A DNA stretch of 64,000 bases from Tetragonia tetragonoides (taxonomy: Eukaryota; Streptophyta; Magnoliopsida; Caryophyllales; Aizoaceae): NCBI GenBank assembly GCA_038025085.1, contig CM076148.1, forward strand, positions 250,501 through 314,500, given 5' to 3'. The notes below the pieces were generated by a model, which saw only the letters and a list, made by a program, of their open reading frames with translations, ran no database searches and was not told the origin of the DNA. Shown here in pieces: positions 59,238-64,000 of the stretch (positions are counted from its first letter, which is position 1; every line of letters starts with the position of its first letter). The translations under genes were made by a program, and so were the position numbers.

Positions 59238-59363
59238 CTAGAAAACTAGTTTACCACTATGCCAAAGATTTGGGAGCAAAAAATTGAGGAGGCGAAAGCT
59301 TAATCCCCTAGAAAACTAGTTTACCACTATGTCAAAGTACTTTTGTAGTGGTAAACTAGTTTT
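59238..59363. repeat. Direct plus inverted repeat forming an 18-bp hairpin
   Basis: AAAACTAGTTTACCACTA at 59312-59329 and its exact inverse complement at 59346-59363 form a hairpin with a 16-nt loop. The same word also occurs in direct orientation near 59241, within a longer repeat (CTAG…CACTATG(C/T)CAAAG). Confidence 0.85.
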
Positions 59364-59954
59364 TTAACAACCAAAAGATAATGCTACTTTATGCTCAAGA
59401 TGAGATTTGAATCCTACATCTTAGTTAAGGATGAATATTTTTAACACCCATTGAGCTAATTAACTTGATCGTGATGGATGGTCCAATAAAGAAAGAAGGC
59501 AAAAGGATAAGTAGATAGGCCAAGTAGAAGTGGAGTAGTAGTAAGTTTGGAAAGCAGTTTGACCCAGAAACAAAACTAAAGCGATCGAGTTGAGTGTACC
59601 CATCAAGCATTGGGCCTTGAAAATCAATTGTGAAGAGAGTAGCAACAACCGAACTACTTGTACTTTAAATGGACCGAGTGACGGACGATGGGATATGGGA
59701 TATGGGGATAGCCCAAGTAGTGATTACCTTGGCAAAGTTTGAGTTGCTGCTAACTTCAATATATTTGATGAGGTAGCAAAGCAATAACAAATCCAACATC
59801 TACACATTGTCCCCTACCCACTCCAATTAGAAAGGATCCAAAGGAATACACGCATGATCATAAAAATAGATTAAATAAGATTATAGTGATCGATCAGATT
59901 AACATTATTATTTCTCTTTCTATTTCTTCCTTCTATCCCTACTACGTAAACATA

Positions 59955-60116
59955 GGCCTTGTTCTCTTCAACAGAATGGTGCGGGATGGTGAGGAACAGA
60001 ATGAAACGGAACGGAACGGCGCGGATAATTCAAAAATATGTGAGACAAAATAAAGTACAGAATGCGGCGCGAAACGAAACGAAATGCAGCATAAAAACGA
60101 CGAAAAGAACGGGGTC
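59955..60116 (+). mobile_element. MITE-like repeat, copy 1
   Basis: Begins GGCCTTGTTCTCTTCAAC and ends GACGAAAAGAACGGGGTC, so the ends are rough inverted repeats of one another. The inside is full of GGAACGGAACGG and GAAACGAAACG words. Two related copies lie at 61261-61623. Flanks are CATA and ATAG, so no clear TTAA here. Confidence 0.6.
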
Positions 60117-61256
60117 ATAGTCATTAGACTCATTACTAATAAGTCCTCTAAAGATCACCTCTAGCTTAATTATATGGCTCACTCATGCAATCAAAAAGAC
60201 TCCTCATTTTCCACTTATCACCGCCACTAAATTCCTTTGTTGAGGGAGGCTTGCTTCATTACTATCTCACGAAACGAGTAAAAAATGTAAATAATACTCT
60301 ATTAGAATACAAATGACAAAAATGATTAATTCTTTTAAGTACTTAATTGAATAGAACTGAATTGATGTTGTTTTTTTTGGGGCAAAAATAACAAAAGCTT
60401 AATGCATTGGTAAGGGTTATGAATCATGATGTATGAACAATTATATTACTTATGCCCTAAAAAAACAATTATATTATGAAAATGAAGAGTCAAAAGCTTA
60501 GGAATTGCATGATTAGAAGGAATCGCAATTCAAATTATTGAAGTGAGGCCCTTTTTTTTATGGAAAATATTAATGAAGCATATTACTATTAGACGACATT
60601 AAATATAAAATAATGGGATGAGACTTGAGAGTGGGTAAAGAAGTCCAAACTAATAAAGGAAGAGTGTGGATATTGAAAGGGGTACGTTTAGCTTAGGCAC
60701 CGACGGAAATGAGGAGTGAAATGGTATTAAAGAAAATGTTGGTACAAGTGATGGGACCTACCGTAACCAACGGAAGATGGAGTTCCTGTCCTTTTTACAA
60801 AAATTCCACAAATTTTTACCTAATCTCATAATTAGGAAGGATTCTAATCTTATTGTGAGGTGACATTAGATGTGCAAGTGGGGGAGAGGGGAGGAGAGAG
60901 AGTTGGGAGGAAGGAGAGAGAAAGGAAGAGAAATAAAAGAAGAAGTAAGAAGGTTCTAACTCTTGAGATCATGATTAAACCATTGCAAAAATTCCAGGTA
61001 CCAAGATCGAATATGATCAAGTCGAGTGGTACTAGGAGTCTAGGACTGGACTACGTAAATAAATAAGCATTCTGTAGAATTATAATTATAATTATAATTA
61101 AATTCCCAAGGTTGATGTTGCTGGGCCGTCGGGCACGTAAAGAGCTGGCCATGTGGGGGGTTGTCTACTAGTAAGTACTTCCCCCAATTCCCATTGTCCC
61201 TTCTATTTCCTCTCGCACACCATGTTACCTACATCTACATCTATCTTCTTCGTGAC
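60117..61256. other. Intergenic, nothing identified
   Basis: AT-rich spacer with a GA-rich purine stretch at 60880-60950. No gene recognised. Confidence 0.45.
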
Positions 61257-61260
61257 TTAA

Positions 61261-61404
61261 GGCGTCGTTTTCACGTTGCATTCCGTTTCGTTCCTCATTT
61301 TGTATTTCATTTTGTCTCACATTTTTTTGAATTATCCGCGCCGCACTGTTCCTTCTGTTCCGTTCCTCACCGTCCCGCACCATTCCGTTGAAGAAAACAG
61401 GGTC
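61261..61404 (-). mobile_element. MITE-like repeat, copy 2 (inverted)
   Basis: Inverse complement of the same family, flanked on both sides by TTAA (61257-61260 and 61405-61408). Its end is GAAGAAAACAGGGTC. Confidence 0.65.
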
Positions 61405-61408
61405 TTAA

Positions 61409-61623
61409 GGCTCTGTTCTCGTCAACGGAATGATACGGGACGGTGAGGAACGGAACGGAACGGAAATTGCAGGTGCGGAATGGAAATTGCAGCACGAGAC
61501 GGAATAGAATAATAAATATAACTTGTGTGGTACGGAACGGAAATTATGGTGCGGTGCATAACGGATGCGGTACGGTGTAGAACGGAACGAAATGCAGCAT
61601 AGAAACGACGAAAAAAAAGGGCC
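61409..61623 (+). mobile_element. MITE-like repeat, copy 3
   Basis: Begins GGCTCTGTTCTCGTCAACGG and ends GACGAAAAAAAAGGGCC, flanked by TTAA (61405-61408 shared with copy 2, and 61624-61627). It is longer than copy 1 through internal duplication of GGAACGGAAATTGCAG-like words. Confidence 0.65.
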
Positions 61624-61884
61624 TTAATACATGCTCTCATACATCTCACGTACCCCTTATTCGTTTTTTGTTCCCTGTTTCTAGGGATTATGGGGTCAAT
61701 GATCAAGAATCAAGATAGGAGTTAGGGTGTTGCATTTTCAACTAATTTCTACCGATTTGTTCAAATTTTGTAAGGTTTTGTTATTGATTTTCACTGACTT
61801 TAATTCGTAAGGTTATGTAACTGATTTGATAATATAAGATCTTATTATTGATCTAGTAAGTGTCAGTTTAGTGGTTGAATAGTA

Positions 61885-61888
<4 letters not shown>

Positions 61889-61969
<81 letters not shown>
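61889..61969. repeat. (AAT)n microsatellite
   Basis: About 27 near-perfect AAT units. Confidence 0.95.
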
Positions 61970-61970
<1 letters not shown>

Positions 61971-63739
61971 TTCAACGGAAAAGGAATACCTAAGTAAAAC
62001 AAAAATCTCCACTTAAAAAAAAAGTAAAACAAGAATATTAGAAATGAATATAATTGTAATGTTAACTAATTAGAATAATTAAGTGGTAGTGATTTTAGTA
62101 CTATTATACTCAAAGAAAAGGAGGTAAGACAATGATGAGAGGAGAAGAAATTGGAAGGAGTATAAGAGTCCAAAATGGGGAATAATGAAGATGAGTGGAA
62201 TTGGGTAGTATTACTATTAGTAGGGACTAGGGAGGGTAGGAAGGATCAATCAAAAAGACAAGAGAAAAGCACATGGCACAAGGTCGTCTAGGGACCTGTT
62301 TGGTGTTGGCCTGTTGAGTGAGGCACCAATCATGGAAATAACCCAACCTCAGCCATGAGCCATGACCATTCCATGACTTAATTATGTGAAACGATGGGCA
62401 AGGTTGCTGAGCCAATGAATTTCAACGCTCTTTGAATACTTCTTCACGCTTTGCCATTTTTATCATTAATTTGTGAAAAAAAAAATATAAAGTTTTATAA
62501 TGTAAAAATAATATTATTAGATCCATTTTAATTTCTTTAAGTATGACTTTTGAAAATTATATTTTCATAATTTTTATACTTATATAGTAATAAAAGTTAT
62601 TCACATCAAAGTTGTGAGGTGTTTGGATGTTGGCTTATGGGGTGTCTTTTGGTAAAATTGGAAAGTTGTGGGGAGTTTTTGGATGTTGGCGTGTGGAATG
62701 CCTTTTGGCAAAATTGGATGGTTGACCAGTCCCACATCGAACATTGGTGTTTGGATGTTTAGCTTGTAAGATTGGCTTTTGGGTTCCCACAAGCCAACTT
62801 TTGAAAAACCAAGGAGGTTGGCTTATGGGTATTGGCTAATGTCATTAATGTAGTCCAATGACATAATAATCCAATACTTGCAATTATTTACCTCTATGCC
62901 ATCAAATTCCTCAATCATATGAATGTCCTTATAGGTTATTTTACATATAACCAGCTAATGTTACAAGCCAATGTTACCAAACATCTCTTTCCAGACATCC
63001 AATATTATCAGCCGGTCAAATCAGCTAACAATACCATCCATCGACCACCAGCTACCGGCTAATGACACCAGCCAATTGCGAAACAGGGCCCCTGTCTTGA
63101 AGATCTTGAAAAAAGCTAAGCGTCAACCTTTTCGGCTGCCAGAATACGATATGAAGGTGTGTTATTTTCCAAATAGTCAGTAACACAAATTCTGATATGA
63201 GGGCGCCTCAAACAAGCCTAATGTCATAATGATGTCAGGCTCACTCAGACTTGACTATAGAACTGACTTCATATTAAGGCGGTCTCATATAAACTCATTG
63301 AGTCAGTAACTAGTTCACTTCTATTTAATAGATGTTAATTAAGTTTAATAATCTATTTTTTCTCTTACACATTAAAAAAAAAAAAACACCTTTAAACTAT
63401 AGTTATTTTATTTATCCTTGTATATTTTGGAGTTGTTGGTATGGATGGTATGCTTGAGTTGTAATTTTCCTCGTCACGCCCACCATATTAATCAATGAAT
63501 GCATGAATTGGAGACCCACTTAGATGGCATTTTGTGCAGCCCCTTCTTTCTTTCTCACTCACTCTCTCTGTCTCTCTCTCTCTCTCTAAACTGGCAGCCA
63601 CCTGGATCAGGACTATTAATTAGCCCATTCATTCTCATAAAGTCGGTAGTATTAATTCTCTTCCTGAATTACTTATATTGCGAGGTTCAAATCCATCGAA
63701 TCTCCTCATTCATTCTCAAGATTGGTCAGCAACAGCAAC
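61970..63739. other. Intergenic with a degraded repeat
   Basis: At 62615-62720 two imperfect copies of TTTGGATGTTGGC(T/G)T(A/G)TG…TTTTGGYAAAATTGG lie in tandem. With CAAGCCAATGTTACCAAACAT and AAACAGGGCCC further on (to about 63110), they suggest an old MITE, but ends could not be fixed. A (TC)n run is at 63560-63588. Confidence 0.4.
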
Positions 63740-63768
63740 CATGGGATGCACTCCAGGGGAGGAGAAGG
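63740..63768 (+). CDS. Possible first coding exon of a gene leaving the window
   Basis: After a TC-rich leader, CAACCATGGGATGC gives an ATG in good context and codes MGCTPGEEK up to a GTAACT donor at 63769. Gly2 and Cys3 could be acylated. Nothing more of this gene is visible, so neither family nor function can be given. Confidence 0.25.
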
Positions 63769-64000
63769 TAACTAATATTACTCTTTACATTTTTATTCAT
63801 ACTTCCCATTTGATCCTCCATCATCCTTGTCAATACCCCCTAAATTAAAGCCACCTCTTTTATATTCTGTAATTTCCTAAAAAGTGTTTCCAATTGAATA
63901 AATGCTTCTTACTTTCTAGGATCAAATATATATCTTGAATGAATATACCTAAAGCATTTCATTTCTGTTTTTCCTTTTTTAAGTGTTTGACCTGAGAATA

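Noticed and set aside
62600..63110. Possible MITE with TTTGGATGTTGGC and AAACAGGGCCC words
   Set aside because: Suggestive but diverged; ends cannot be fixed from one copy.
1..64000. CRISPR arrays, bacterial operons, riboswitches, integrated organelle DNA
   Set aside because: None seen. The periodic 33-bp arrays are palindromes in a plant transposon without CRISPR repeat-spacer structure, and no chloroplast or mitochondrial gene was recognised.

Overview
This is a eudicot plant nuclear segment. It has intron-rich genes with GT-AG junctions, plant-specific families (AKR2, LEC1-type NF-YB, trihelix, Pollen Ole e 1, SnRK1 beta, OPT, HIPP), nuclear-type tRNA genes, long (AT)n, (GA)n and (AAT)n tracts, and plant transposons (CACTA, MULE, copia). 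I cannot fix the species. Exon limits were read by eye from splice sites and reading phase, and most should be good to within a base or two.

Layout. Positions 1-1440 are featureless. At 2565-6062 (+) lies AKR2, an ankyrin-repeat chaperone for chloroplast outer-envelope proteins. tRNA-Thr(CGT) follows at 7966-8037. A LEC1-LIKE/NF-YB6 gene is on the minus strand (core exons 8590-9631, probable first exon 12174-12238). Next to it a 2.8-kb non-autonomous CACTA element (13482-16313) splits a tRNA-like sequence. About 5 kb without a recognisable gene leads to a STRUBBELIG-type kinase fragment (21751-22236, -). Then come a single-domain trihelix factor (22850-24750, -), a NUDT2-like Nudix gene lacking parts (24967-26182, +), tRNA-Leu(TAG) (26481-26560), a Pollen Ole e 1 family secreted protein (29391-30892, +) and a mitochondrial acyl carrier protein (31481-32076, -).

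The set L1L, trihelix, NUDT2, Pollen Ole e 1 and mtACP3 matches the neighbours At5g47670, At5g47660, At5g47650, At5g47635 and At5g47630 of Arabidopsis as I remember that locus. This looks like an old conserved block, interrupted here by transposons.

Positions 33848-40093 are one Mutator-like element with terminal inverted repeats. It carries a plant-mobile-domain gene (+) facing a MULE transposase joined to an OTU protease domain (-, with one in-frame stop). Near each end, inside the first intron of each gene, is an array of palindromes centred on CCATGG and spaced at exactly 33 bp. This symmetrical arrangement is the most unusual structure I found.

The right third holds the SnRK1 subunit KIN-beta-2 (40708-43315, +), an OPT-family transporter (44202-48887, -) and a heavy-metal-associated isoprenylated protein without its first exon (51427-52517, -). 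Just upstream of that gene is a young full-length Ty1/copia element (52626-58286) with 796-bp LTRs in which I saw no difference, and a GTATG target duplication. The last 6 kb holds small MITE-like repeats, microsatellites and perhaps the first exon of a gene running off the window.
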